64,000 bases of DNA from assembly GCF_014863605.1 (NCBI RefSeq), contig NZ_CP062252.1:5217001-5281000 (forward strand), written 5' to 3'. Source of the DNA: Pseudomonas allokribbensis. GTDB taxonomy: Bacteria; Pseudomonadota; Gammaproteobacteria; Pseudomonadales; Pseudomonadaceae. The notes under the pieces are model-generated. The model saw only the letters and a list, made by a program, of their open reading frames with translations, was not told where the DNA came from and ran no database searches. The position numbers and the translations under genes were made by a program. Below are positions 48,565-57,890 of this stretch, piece after piece; the stretch's first letter is position 1, and each line of letters opens with the position of its first letter.

Positions 48565-49293
48565 ATGATTGACTGGCATATCGTGTGTGATTTCGACGGG
48601 ACCATCACCCGCACCGACGTGATCGACAGCATTCTCGAACGCTTCGCCGACCCGAGTTGGGAAGTGATCGAAAACCAGTGGCTGGCCGGTGAAATCGGTT
48701 CCCGTGAATGCCTCAGCCGCCAGCTCTCGCTGGTCAAGGCCACGCCCGGCCAATTGCTGGAATTCTTCGACAGCATCGAAATCGATCCGGACTTTCCCGA
48801 CTTCGTCGACCACGCCATCGGCCTGGGCGCATCGTTCGAAGTGGTCAGCGACGGCATCGAACAAGGCATCGCGCGGATTCTTTCGCGCAACTACGTGACC
48901 CTGCTGCCGATCCTCGCCAACCGCCTGCGACAGCTGGATCACGAAAGCTGGCGCATCGACTTTCCGTATTCCAGCGATGCCTGCCGCGCGGCCTCCGGCA
49001 ACTGCAAATGCAAATCCACGCCCGGCAACAAACGGGTGCTGGTGATCGGCGACGGCCAGTCCGACATGTGCGTGTCGTCCACCGCCGACTTCGTCTTCGC
49101 CAAGGGTCGCCTCGCCGAATACTGCGAACGCAACGCGATCCCTTACGCCCGCTTCGACAGCTTCGCTGAACTGCCGGCGCTGCTGGCCCTGCTGCCAAAG
49201 GCCAGCGCCGCCAACGCCACCTCTTTCAATGCCGAAGCTTTCAACTCGGAAACTTTCAATACAGAAACACAGGAACTCTTCCACCATGTCTGA
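48565..49293 (+). CDS. MtnX-like HAD phosphatase
   Basis: 242 aa. HAD motif I CDFDGTIT (catalytic D9 and D11), motif II VVSDG, and motif IV GDGQSDMCV; the insert GNCKCK is typical of the MtnX-like HAD-IB branch. Soluble phosphatase acting on a small phosphorylated substrate. ATG at 48565 is preferred to ATG at 48559, since AGG is better spaced. The C-terminus carries a 15-nt triplicated sequence (SFNAEAFNSETFNTET) that seems to be a late addition. Overlaps the aminotransferase start by eight bases. Confidence 0.8.
   Translation: MIDWHIVCDFDGTITRTDVIDSILERFADPSWEVIENQWLAGEIGSRECLSRQLSLVKATPGQLLEFFDSIEIDPDFPDFVDHAIGLGASFEVVSDGIEQGIARILSRNYVTLLPILANRLRQLDHESWRIDFPYSSDACRAASGNCKCKSTPGNKRVLVIGDGQSDMCVSSTADFVFAKGRLAEYCERNAIPYARFDSFAELPALLALLPKASAANATSFNAEAFNSETFNTETQELFHHV
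49223..49267 (+). repeat. three imperfect 15-nt tandem repeats
   Basis: Units CTTTCAATGCCGAAG, CTTTCAACTCGGAAA, CTTTCAATACAGAAA encode (A/S/T)FN-x-E repeats at the C-terminus of the HAD phosphatase, just before the aminotransferase start. Confidence 0.85.
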
Positions 49294-50680
49294 TATTCGA
49301 ATTGCTACTGCGGAAGACCAGATTCTTCTGGAAAAAGAAGCCAAGTACTGCTCCTACGGCGACACCGTTCACTACATCGAACCGCCGCGCATTTTCAGCC
49401 GCTGCGAAGGCTCCTACGTCTGGGACACCGAAGACCAGGCCTACCTCGACCTGCAAATGTGGTACTCGGCGGTCAACTTCGGTTACGCCAACCCGCGCCT
49501 GAACAACGCGCTGAAACAGCAAATCGACACCCTGCCGCAGATCGCCAGCCAATACCTGCACAAAGGCAAGATCGAGCTCTCGGAAATGATCGCCGTGGAC
49601 GCCAAGAAGAAGTTCGGCCTCGACGGTCGCGTGCACTTCAACGTCGGCGGTTCGCAGTCCATCGAGGACTCGCTGAAAGTCGTGCGTAACGCCAGCAACG
49701 GCAAAAGCCTGATGTTCGCCTTCGAGGGCGGTTACCACGGTCGTACCCTCGGCGCCTCGTCGATCACCTCCAGCTACCGCTATCGCCGCCGCTACGGCCA
49801 CTTCGGCGAACGCGCCAACTTCATCCCGTTCCCGTACCACTTCCGCGGCCCGAAAGGCATGACCAAGGAAGAGTACGGCAGCCACTGCGTGCAGCAGTTC
49901 GCCCGTCTGTTCGAAACTGAATACAACGGTGTCTGGGACCCGAAAGTCGGCCAGAGCGAATACGCAGCGTTCTACGTCGAGCCGATCCAGGGCACCGGCG
50001 GCTACGTGATTCCACCGATGAACTTCTACAGCGAACTCAAGCATGTGCTGGACCAGCACGGCATCCTGATGGTGGTCGACGAAATCCAGATGGGCTTCTA
50101 TCGCACCGGCAAGCTGTGGTCGATCGAACACTTCGACGTCAAACCGGACGTGATCGTCTTCGGCAAGGCACTGACCAACGGCCTCAACCCGCTGGGCGGC
50201 ATCTGGGCCAAGGAAGAACTGATCAACCCGAAAGTCTTCCCGCCAGGCTCGACCCACTCCACCTTCGCCTCCAACCCGCTGGGCACCGCCGTGGGCCTGG
50301 AAATGTTCAAGATGACCAGCGAAGTCGACTACGGCGCGATGGTCATGGCCAAGGGCAAATACTTCCTTGAAGGCCTGCAGGACCTGCAGAAACGCTACCC
50401 GATCATCGGCGACGTCGATGGCCTGGGCCTGGCCCTGCGCTGCGAAATCTGCGGCCCGGACGGTTTCACTCCGGACAAGGCCACCCTGGACTTCATGGTC
50501 GAAGAAGGCATGAAAGGCGACATCGAGATCGACGGCCGCAAACTGGGCCTGATCCTCGACGTGGGCGGCTACTACAAGAACGTGATCACCCTCGCGCCAT
50601 CGCTGGAAATCAGCTACCCGGAAATCGACCTGGGCATCGCCCTGCTCGACCGTCTGCTGGCCCGGGCGATGAAACGATGA
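49286..50680 (+). CDS. Class III PLP aminotransferase
   Basis: 464 aa, of the 4-aminobutyrate / ornithine aminotransferase fold. PLP lysine K294 (VFGKALTNG), aspartate D265 in VVDEIQMG, and GGYHGRTLGASS. It transfers an amino group onto an aldehyde or ketone (or makes a diamine); substrate unknown. Position after a HAD phosphatase suggests a phosphorylated or dephosphorylated intermediate. Coupled to its neighbours by overlaps of eight and four bases. Confidence 0.85.
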   Translation: MSDIRIATAEDQILLEKEAKYCSYGDTVHYIEPPRIFSRCEGSYVWDTEDQAYLDLQMWYSAVNFGYANPRLNNALKQQIDTLPQIASQYLHKGKIELSEMIAVDAKKKFGLDGRVHFNVGGSQSIEDSLKVVRNASNGKSLMFAFEGGYHGRTLGASSITSSYRYRRRYGHFGERANFIPFPYHFRGPKGMTKEEYGSHCVQQFARLFETEYNGVWDPKVGQSEYAAFYVEPIQGTGGYVIPPMNFYSELKHVLDQHGILMVVDEIQMGFYRTGKLWSIEHFDVKPDVIVFGKALTNGLNPLGGIWAKEELINPKVFPPGSTHSTFASNPLGTAVGLEMFKMTSEVDYGAMVMAKGKYFLEGLQDLQKRYPIIGDVDGLGLALRCEICGPDGFTPDKATLDFMVEEGMKGDIEIDGRKLGLILDVGGYYKNVITLAPSLEISYPEIDLGIALLDRLLARAMKR

Positions 50681-51558
50681 ACGCTGCCGGGATCGATCTG
50701 GGCGAAGGCGACGCCGGTTTCGTTCTCGGCACAGGGGAGGTCGCGGTGTTGTTGATCCACGGCCTCACCGGCACCCCGACGGAGTTGCGTCGGGTCGCCG
50801 TGGGACTGGCCAAGGCCGGTTGCACGGTGTACGTGCCGACCCTGGCCGGGCACTGTGGCGGCAATGCCGATTTGCAGGCCACCGGCTGGCGCGACTGGTA
50901 CGAAGGCGTGCGCAAAACCTTCGTCGGCATCCGTCGCCAGCACAGCAAAGTGTTTGTCGGCGGCCTGTCGATGGGTGCGGTGATGTCGATGTACGTGGCG
51001 TCCGAGCATCCGGGCCAGGTGGCCGGGTTGCTGATGTATTCCACGACCCTGAAATACGACGGCTGGAGCATCCACAAACTGGCGTTCCTGACGCCGTTGC
51101 TGATGAAAATCCCGTTCGGCGTGCACATCTGCAAGTTCGAGGAGAAACCACCCTACGGCATCAAGAATGAACGCCTTCGGGCCATCGTCGAACGGCAGAT
51201 GAAGGAAGGCCACAGCAGTGAGGCCGGCCTGCTGACCATGGAGGGCGTGACCGTGCGCGAACTGCATCGGATGAACGCCGTGGTGCGCAAACGCATGCCT
51301 TCCATCACGGTGCCGGCCCTGGTGCTGCACTCCATCGAGGACGACATCACCAGCCGCTGGAACGCCGACTACGTGGAACGCAAGCTCGGTGGCGAAGTGG
51401 TGAAGATCCTGCTGGACGACTGCTATCACATGATCACGGTCGACCTGCAGTACCGACGCGTCGTGGAACTGAGTGTGCAATTCATCCAGAACCACCGCAC
51501 CGACCTGCCGCTCACCGCTCCCTCCCTGCCGGCCGAGGAATACCGGCAGCGGGCGTGA
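50677..51558 (+). CDS. Alpha/beta hydrolase (carboxylesterase/lipase type)
   Basis: 293 aa. HGLTGTPTE oxyanion motif, nucleophile S98 in GGLSMG, acid in SIEDDITSRW and histidine in CYHMITVD. Similar to Est30-type carboxylesterases. No signal peptide, so cytosolic. It could hydrolyse or transfer an acyl ester within the pathway. ATG overlaps the aminotransferase stop by four bases. Confidence 0.85.
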   Translation: MNAAGIDLGEGDAGFVLGTGEVAVLLIHGLTGTPTELRRVAVGLAKAGCTVYVPTLAGHCGGNADLQATGWRDWYEGVRKTFVGIRRQHSKVFVGGLSMGAVMSMYVASEHPGQVAGLLMYSTTLKYDGWSIHKLAFLTPLLMKIPFGVHICKFEEKPPYGIKNERLRAIVERQMKEGHSSEAGLLTMEGVTVRELHRMNAVVRKRMPSITVPALVLHSIEDDITSRWNADYVERKLGGEVVKILLDDCYHMITVDLQYRRVVELSVQFIQNHRTDLPLTAPSLPAEEYRQRA

Positions 51559-51601
51559 GTCGACTGCAAAAACGATACGCCTTGCCGGTTAAGGAAACGA
51601 C

Positions 51602-52729
51602 GTGATCACGGCCCAAGCCTTTTCAACCATCGAAGCGATTGATCGCGACGCATGGAATGCCTGCTTTCCCGAGGAGCTCGAAGACTGGGCCTATTATCGC
51701 GCCGTTGAACAGGCCGGCATCGACGGCTTCCAGTGGCGCTACCTGGCGCTGTTTGAAGACAACCACCTGATTGCGGCGGTCGTGGCCTTCACGACCGCCT
51801 ATTCGCTCGACACCACCCTGCAGGGCACCGGCAAACGCTTGAGCCAATGGCTGCGCAGTTGCTGGCCGGGGCTGTTCGACATCCGCCTGTACGCCCTCGG
51901 TTCGCCGGTGGCGGAGCAGTGCCACGTCGGCACCCTCCCGTCTATTGATCCGACCCGCTGGCCTGACCTGTTCGCGCGCCTGCTGAAACTGGCTCGCGAG
52001 GACGCGGACCAGGCCGGAATCGGCCTGCTGGCCGTCAAGGATGCTTCCCATCGCAACCCGCAATGGCTCCAGGCCTGTCGCGAGGCCGGGTTGCAGAGCA
52101 TGCCGGGGTTGCCCGGTGCCGAGCTGCCGATCACCTTCGCATCGGTCGACGCCTACCTCGGCACCCTGGGCAAATCCACCCGCAAGGACTTGCGCCGGAC
52201 CCTGCGTGGTTCGGGCCCGCGCATCGAATGGCGGCGCTCGGTCGACGACCTGCTGCCGACCATGATGCGTCTGTACGAAGCGACCCTGGCCCGCAGCGAC
52301 CTGACGTTCGAGTGCCTGCCGGCTGCGTACTTTCGCCAGGTGCTGGAACACCTCGACGAACGTGCCGCCTGCGTTTTGTACTGGGTCGGCGATGAGCTGG
52401 TAGCGTTCAACCTGGTGCTGCTGGACGAGCAAAGGCTGGTGGACAAGTTTTTTGCCCACGATCTGGCCCGGACCCGCGAGCACAAACTGTACATGCGCAG
52501 CTGGCTGGCCAATGTCGGCTACTGTATTGAACACCGCATCCCGATCTACGCGTGCGGCCAGGCCGGTTATGCCAGTAAGCTGCGCCTGGGTTGCTCGTTC
52601 GTCGGCAACACCGTGTTTTTCCGCCACCGCCATCCCGTGCTCAATCAACTGCTGCGGCTGGTGAAGTTATTCATCCGCCCGGATCGTACCGACCCGGCCA
52701 TGGCGACTGCGATAAGCGAACAACAATAA
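51602..52729 (+). CDS. FemAB/GNAT-like acyltransferase
   Basis: 375 aa. The C-terminal half has the acetyltransferase-6 (BioF2/FemAB-like) pattern: STRKDLRRTLRGSGPRIEWRR, LTFECLPAAYFRQVLEHL, DELVAFNLVLLDEQRLVDKF. These enzymes attach acyl or aminoacyl groups. Start GTG at 51602 follows AAGGA by seven bases. No TM segment. Gap of 43 bases from the hydrolase. The family assignment is by motif shape; the acyl donor and substrate are unknown. Confidence 0.7.
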   Translation: MITAQAFSTIEAIDRDAWNACFPEELEDWAYYRAVEQAGIDGFQWRYLALFEDNHLIAAVVAFTTAYSLDTTLQGTGKRLSQWLRSCWPGLFDIRLYALGSPVAEQCHVGTLPSIDPTRWPDLFARLLKLAREDADQAGIGLLAVKDASHRNPQWLQACREAGLQSMPGLPGAELPITFASVDAYLGTLGKSTRKDLRRTLRGSGPRIEWRRSVDDLLPTMMRLYEATLARSDLTFECLPAAYFRQVLEHLDERAACVLYWVGDELVAFNLVLLDEQRLVDKFFAHDLARTREHKLYMRSWLANVGYCIEHRIPIYACGQAGYASKLRLGCSFVGNTVFFRHRHPVLNQLLRLVKLFIRPDRTDPAMATAISEQQ

Positions 52730-52735
52730 GCGAGC

Positions 52736-54511
52736 ATGATGATCAACGACCGACGCGCCACCGCCCGACCCTTCGCCCTCTCCGGCTGGAGCCTGCAACG
52801 CAAACTGGTGCTGGCGTTCTGGCTGGTCAGCGTGATCCCGACCATGATCGCCGCGGAACTGGCGGCCACCACCCTGTCGCAGATTTTCGACAGCAACGTG
52901 CGGATCTGGCTGCAGGAATCGACCAAGATCGTCGAGGACGAGATTCGCGAGATCGTGCGCGACAACGCCCGCGTCGCACAGTTGTTCCTGCGCTATACCC
53001 GCCCGCCCACGGACCGGCAGTCGTCCAGACGCGACAAGCTCACCGCTGACATCGCTGACTCCATGGGCATCGACGTGGTCGCCCTGGTGCGCAATAGCGA
53101 TCACAAAGTGGTATTCAGCACTGCCGCCGATGACATCGTGCGGCAAATCAGCACCGCGCCCAAAGCCGTGCTGCAGACTCTGCAGGTCGGCGGCGTGGCG
53201 ACCGGCGCCGTGGTTTCAACCTTCGAAAGCGATCAGGACGGCACCGACTACAAACTGATTGTCGTGACCTATCTCGATAACAGTTTCCTCACCAGCGTCG
53301 CCGACGTGCACTCTCTGGATCTGCGCCTGTACCTGGCCAAGGACGCCGACTTCTCGGAAATCTTTTCCACTCAGCGTTTTGAAGATCACCCGGCGATCGT
53401 GCCTGCAAAAATCGAGGACCAACTGCGCAGCACCAAGTTGCCGATCGAGCAGTCGACCAACCGCTACAGCGGCATCTACCGACCGATTCTCAACGAAAAC
53501 GGTGAACTGCAAGGCGTGGTATTCAGCGGTCTGCTGCGCCACACGACACTGGTCGGGCTGGTGAACCAGAGCAACCTGTTCATCCTGATCTTCATCCTCA
53601 GCTCGGCGGCTTCGCTCGCGGTGGGCTGGCTGGTATCCCAGCGCCTGACCATGCCGCTGCGCGGCCTGGCCAAAGGCGTGCAAGCGGTGATCGCCGGGGA
53701 CTACCGTCAGCGCCTGCCCGTCACCGGCGGCGATGAACTGGCGGAACTGAGCAGCACCTTCAACCACATGAGCGAACGCCTCGGCGAGTTGCAACACCTG
53801 GAATCGCAACTGCGACGCCGCGACCGCTTGCATGCGCTGGGTGAAGTCGCGATGGGCCTGGCCCATGAAATCCGCAACCCGCTGGGCATCATCAAGACCG
53901 CCACGCAACTGCTGCACCGACGCGCCGACCTGCCGGAGACCGACAAGCGTCATCTGGAATACGTGGTCAGCGAGGTCAGCCGCATCAACGACCTGATCAC
54001 CGAATTTCTCGACTTCGCCAAGCCCAGCGCGCCGCTACGCTCGACCCAACTGGCGCGGCCGCTGGTGGATGAGCTGGTGGGCTTCTGCGCCCCGGAACTG
54101 GCCAGCCACAATATCGATGTGCGGATCGACGACCGCGCCCCCACCGCCACCCTGTATGCCGATGCCCGGCAACTCAAACAGGCGGGCCTGAACCTGATCG
54201 TCAACGCCATCGACGCCATGCCCGACGGCGGTCGCCTGACCCTGGGCATCCACAGCGATAAGCACAATACGGTCATCAGCGTCAGCGACACGGGCCAGGG
54301 CATCGAAGCCGATATGCTCGAGCGGATCTTCACGCCGTTCGTCACCACCAAGGCGTCCGGCACCGGGCTCGGCCTGGCCAAGGTGTTCTCGATCATGGAA
54401 AGCCATGACGGGCGCATCGAATGCGTCAGCGAAAAAGATGCCGGGGCCACGTTCAGCCTGTACATTCCGGCCAACGGTGAAGATTTCGACGAGGACAGCG
54501 ATGACGCATAA
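52736..54511 (+). CDS. Membrane sensor histidine kinase
   Basis: 591 aa. TM at about residues 26-45, a periplasmic sensing domain (about 50-275), TM at about 283-305, HAMP, HisKA box MGLAHEIRNPLGII and HATPase with N, G1 and G2 motifs (NLIVNAIDAMPDGG, DTGQGI, TGLGLAKVF). Tandem ATG codons at 52736/52739. Overlaps the regulator by 11 bases. The ligand is unknown; by context it may be the pathway's own precursor or product. Confidence 0.9.
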   Translation: MMINDRRATARPFALSGWSLQRKLVLAFWLVSVIPTMIAAELAATTLSQIFDSNVRIWLQESTKIVEDEIREIVRDNARVAQLFLRYTRPPTDRQSSRRDKLTADIADSMGIDVVALVRNSDHKVVFSTAADDIVRQISTAPKAVLQTLQVGGVATGAVVSTFESDQDGTDYKLIVVTYLDNSFLTSVADVHSLDLRLYLAKDADFSEIFSTQRFEDHPAIVPAKIEDQLRSTKLPIEQSTNRYSGIYRPILNENGELQGVVFSGLLRHTTLVGLVNQSNLFILIFILSSAASLAVGWLVSQRLTMPLRGLAKGVQAVIAGDYRQRLPVTGGDELAELSSTFNHMSERLGELQHLESQLRRRDRLHALGEVAMGLAHEIRNPLGIIKTATQLLHRRADLPETDKRHLEYVVSEVSRINDLITEFLDFAKPSAPLRSTQLARPLVDELVGFCAPELASHNIDVRIDDRAPTATLYADARQLKQAGLNLIVNAIDAMPDGGRLTLGIHSDKHNTVISVSDTGQGIEADMLERIFTPFVTTKASGTGLGLAKVFSIMESHDGRIECVSEKDAGATFSLYIPANGEDFDEDSDDA

Positions 54512-55889
54512 CGTACTGGTGGTCGACGACGAGCCCAAGCTCTGCGACTTGCTGGCATCGGCCTTGAGTCAGAACGACATTGTGGTGTTCACCGCCGGCA
54601 ACGGCCTGCACGCGCTCAAGGTGCTGGAAACCGAAGACATCGATCTGGTGATCAGCGACTGGCGCATGCCCGGCATGGACGGCCCGCAACTGCTGGCGGA
54701 AATCAAAAACCGTTTCCCGCAGTTGCCGGTGATCGTCATGACCGCCTACAGCACGGTGAAAAACGCCGTGCAGTCGATGCGCAACGGCGCCTTCGACTAC
54801 ATCGCCAAGCCCTTCGATATCGATGAGCTGGACATCACCGTCAGCAAGGCCCTGCAATTTCGCGACATCCTCAAAGACAACCAGCGCATGCGCGCCGAAC
54901 TCGACGAACACCAGCAGATCGACAGCCTGGTCGGCGACAGCCCGAGCTTTCGTCGGGTACTGAGCGCGATCGACTCGGTGCGCGAAAGCAACGCCACCAT
55001 CCTGCTGACCGGCGAGAGCGGCACCGGCAAGGAAATGGTCGCCCGGGCCATCCACAAGCACGGCAACCGCGCCGACAAGCCGTTTGTCGCAGTCAACTGC
55101 GCGGCAATCCCGGAAGGGCTGCTGGAGAGTGAAATGTTCGGCCACCGCAAAGGCGCGTTCACCGGTGCGGTGGCGGACCGGGTCGGGCGTTTCCAGCAGG
55201 CGGACAAGGGCACGCTGTTTCTCGACGAAATCGGCGAAATGCCGCTGGCGCTGCAAGCGAAAATCCTGCGCGCCTTGCAAGAACGCATCATCGAACCGGT
55301 GGGCGATCCGCGCGAGCGCAAGGTCGATGTGCGGGTCATCGCCGCGACCAACAAGAACCTGCTGGATGCGGTGGCCAACAAGGAGTTTCGCGAAGACCTG
55401 TATTACCGCCTCAACGTGTTCCCGATTCCGTTGCCGGCCCTGCGTGAGCGGGTCGAAGACATCGCGCCGCTGGCCCGGCATTTCGCTCACACCCTGGGCG
55501 CCGCGGCGGGCAAGCGCTTTAGCGGTTTCAGTGCCGAAGCGTTGCAGGCAATGGCCCGCTACTCGTGGCCGGGCAATATTCGTGAACTGCAGAACTGCGT
55601 CGAACGCGCGACCATCGTGGCGTCCGGCGCAGAGATTGAAGAGCAGGACTTGCCGGCCTATCTGTTTGCCTCACAGCCGACCGAGCCCGGCGCCCTGGTC
55701 GCTGAAGGCAGCGTGCCGGCCGACCTGGAAGCGGCACTGGCCGAGGTGGAAAGAGCCTACATCCTCGCCGCGCTGGCGCAGAGCAACGGCGTGCAGGCTG
55801 CGGCAGCGCAGTTGATCGGGATTTCCGAGCGCAGTTTCTGGTATCGGTTGAAGAAACTGGGGATTCACGTGGACAAGATCGTCCGCTAG
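54501..55889 (+). CDS. Sigma-54-dependent response regulator
   Basis: 462 aa. Receiver with D53 (ISDWRMPGMDG), AAA+ domain with Walker A GESGTGKEM, intact GAFTGA loop (GHRKGAFTGA), Walker B GTLFLDEIGEM, arginine finger region YYRLNVFPIPLPALR, and a C-terminal Fis-type helix-turn-helix (AAAQLIGISERSFWYRLKKLG). It is the final gene of the operon whose own promoter looks sigma-54-dependent, implying autoregulation. ATG at 54501 overlaps the kinase gene by 11 bases. Confidence 0.93.
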   Translation: MTHNVLVVDDEPKLCDLLASALSQNDIVVFTAGNGLHALKVLETEDIDLVISDWRMPGMDGPQLLAEIKNRFPQLPVIVMTAYSTVKNAVQSMRNGAFDYIAKPFDIDELDITVSKALQFRDILKDNQRMRAELDEHQQIDSLVGDSPSFRRVLSAIDSVRESNATILLTGESGTGKEMVARAIHKHGNRADKPFVAVNCAAIPEGLLESEMFGHRKGAFTGAVADRVGRFQQADKGTLFLDEIGEMPLALQAKILRALQERIIEPVGDPRERKVDVRVIAATNKNLLDAVANKEFREDLYYRLNVFPIPLPALRERVEDIAPLARHFAHTLGAAAGKRFSGFSAEALQAMARYSWPGNIRELQNCVERATIVASGAEIEEQDLPAYLFASQPTEPGALVAEGSVPADLEAALAEVERAYILAALAQSNGVQAAAAQLIGISERSFWYRLKKLGIHVDKIVR

Positions 55890-55893
55890 CCAC

Positions 55894-55918
55894 GGTTCCC
55901 GGACAATGCCCGGGAACC
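55894..55918. terminator. hairpin after the sigma-54 operon
   Basis: GGTTCCCGG / CCGGGAACC stem with loop ACAATGC; no clear T-run. It lies between converging genes. Confidence 0.5.
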
Positions 55919-55927
55919 CTCGCAGCA

Positions 55928-56593
55928 TCAGTTCACCGTGCCGCCCTTCGCCTCGCTCATGATCTGCCGGATCGCCCCGACAAAGGTCTCGACCGGCTGC
56001 CCGCCACTGACCGCGTATTGCCCGTTGAACACCACGGTCGGCACCGAGCTTACGCCGCGCGACAGCCACAATTGCTCCTCCTTGCGCACGTCGCTGGCGA
56101 ATTCGTCGGATGCCAGAATCGCCTCGGCACGCTGTCGGTCCAGACCCACGCTTTCGGTAATCTGCGCCAGTTGCGAGTGATCGGACGGGTTGCCGCCATC
56201 AGTGAAATACGCCTTGAACAGCGCCTCTTTCAACGGCAACTGCAAGCCCTCCTCCCCGGCCCAGTGCAGCAGCCGATGAGCATCGAAGGTGTTGTAGATG
56301 CGGCTGTTCGAATCGGTGCGAAAACTGAAACCGACATCGGCCCCACGGGAGCGGATCACTTCACGATTCTTCTGTGACTGCTCCGGGGTCGATCCGTATT
56401 TTTCCTGGATATGCTCGCCGATGTTCTGCCCGTCCGGCCCCATCTTCGGGTTCAGCTCGAACGGCTGGAAACGGATCTCGGCCTGCACCTCGTTGCGCAA
56501 AATCTCCAGCGCCCGCAGCAAACCGTACAGACCGACGACGCACCACGGGCAGGACACGTCGCTGACAAAATCGATTTTCAGGGCAGAACTCAT
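55928..56593 (-). CDS. DsbA family oxidoreductase (FrnE-like)
   Basis: 221 aa. CxxC motif is CPWC (residues 15-18 region), with the FrnE-type pattern VSCPWCVVGLYGL and cis-proline loop SSVPTVVFNGQYAVSGGQP. No signal peptide, so cytoplasmic, as in other FrnE-like proteins. It may reduce or isomerise disulfides, or act as a 2-hydroxychromene-2-carboxylate isomerase relative. Converges with the sigma-54 operon. Confidence 0.88.
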   Translation of the reverse strand: MSSALKIDFVSDVSCPWCVVGLYGLLRALEILRNEVQAEIRFQPFELNPKMGPDGQNIGEHIQEKYGSTPEQSQKNREVIRSRGADVGFSFRTDSNSRIYNTFDAHRLLHWAGEEGLQLPLKEALFKAYFTDGGNPSDHSQLAQITESVGLDRQRAEAILASDEFASDVRKEEQLWLSRGVSSVPTVVFNGQYAVSGGQPVETFVGAIRQIMSEAKGGTVN

Positions 56594-56643
56594 GACTCAC
56601 CTCGCGCGTTCAATCGTGGCCAAAGACCTGCACGATACACCCG

Positions 56644-57678
56644 CTAGAGCAGATTGCGCTCGGTCACCGGTTCGATCTGCGCCCAGTGCGAAGTGTCTTC
56701 ACGGTGTTGCTGCAAATACGGCAACACCGCCGCCAGCAACGGCGCCTTGAACGCCTCCTGGAAACGATGGGCCAGACCCGGAATCAGCTTCAACTGGCTG
56801 CCGCGAATGTGCGCCGCCAGATGCACGCCATGCATCACCGGCAGCAATGGGTCGGCCGTGCCGTGCACCACCAGCGTCGGCACCCGCAATTGATTGAGCA
56901 ATGCCACGCGGCTCGGCTCGGCAAGGATCGCCATGATCTGACGCTTCACGCCTTCGGGGTTGAACGCCCGGTCATAGGACACCGCCGCCTGATGCAACAG
57001 CATCTGACGATCATCGGTGACCGTCGGGCTGCCCAGTGCCGCCAGCAGATCGGCCTGTTGTTCCAGCGCCACTTCGCGATTGGGTGCGCCGCGTCGCGAC
57101 AGCAACTGCACCAACGCCGCGCTCGGTGCCGGCAGGCCTTCGGCACCGGAGCTGGTCATGATCAGCGTCAGGCTCTCGACCCGTTGCGGCGCCATGGCCG
57201 CCAGGTGCTGGGCGATCATCCCGCCCATGCTCGCGCCGAGCACGTGGAATTGCTCGACGTGCAACGCGTCCATCAGGCCCAGCGCATCCTCGGCCATGTC
57301 GGTCAGGCTGTAGGGCGCCGCCACCGGCAGACCGAGTTTGTAACGCAGCACTTCAAACGTCAGGTTGGCCTCGGCCGGCGCCTGGCGCCAGGTCGAAAGA
57401 CCGACATCGCGGTTGTCATAACGAATCACCCGAAATCCCTGCTGACACAGGGCAATCACGACTTCGTCAGGCCAGTGAATCAACTGCCCGCCCAGCCCCA
57501 TCACCAGCAACAACGCCGGATCCGACGCACGACCAATGCTCTGGTACGCCAGGCTCACCTGCTCCAGATCGACCCGTTCGGTCGGTACATTGACGTCGCA
57601 ACGCGACGCCGCATAAGACGCCTGCCCGAAAAAAACCGCGGCCAACAACGCCGCGATTGCAAAAAATCCCTTGAACAT
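56644..57678 (-). CDS. Exported alpha/beta hydrolase
   Basis: 344 aa. Signal peptide residues 1-24 ([18 protein letters not shown]). Oxyanion HG-like [10 protein letters not shown], nucleophile GASMGG (serine), acid in GTADPLLPV and histidine in GLAHRF complete a hydrolase triad. Likely periplasmic. I chose ATG at 57678; the 36-codon upstream extension would disturb the signal peptide. It is divergent from the large toxin gene (212-base gap to the chosen start). Confidence 0.82.
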   Translation of the reverse strand: MFKGFFAIAALLAAVFFGQASYAASRCDVNVPTERVDLEQVSLAYQSIGRASDPALLLVMGLGGQLIHWPDEVVIALCQQGFRVIRYDNRDVGLSTWRQAPAEANLTFEVLRYKLGLPVAAPYSLTDMAEDALGLMDALHVEQFHVLGASMGGMIAQHLAAMAPQRVESLTLIMTSSGAEGLPAPSAALVQLLSRRGAPNREVALEQQADLLAALGSPTVTDDRQMLLHQAAVSYDRAFNPEGVKRQIMAILAEPSRVALLNQLRVPTLVVHGTADPLLPVMHGVHLAAHIRGSQLKLIPGLAHRFQEAFKAPLLAAVLPYLQQHREDTSHWAQIEPVTERNLL

Positions 57679-57890
57679 GAAAAACACCGAAACGCAGAAC
57701 CCCAGTAGAGCGCGAGTCTGATGAAGTTTGTTCAAGCGCGCTGCCACAGTTCGATGACAGTTTGATGAAGAGTGCCGAGCGGTCATTTCCAGGCGCGATA
57801 ACTATGCAACACCACTGCCCCCAGGCATTTCTTTTCAATGGTTCGTTATATGGAGTGGATCTCCCGCTCCCCGTCGCGAGCCACTTGAGC

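Noticed and set aside
57762..57890. Extended N-terminus of the toxin-like protein
   Set aside because: The sequence before 57891 looks like a promoter/leader (AT-rich TTATAT, repeated TGATGAAG) rather than conserved protein; kept only as an alternative.
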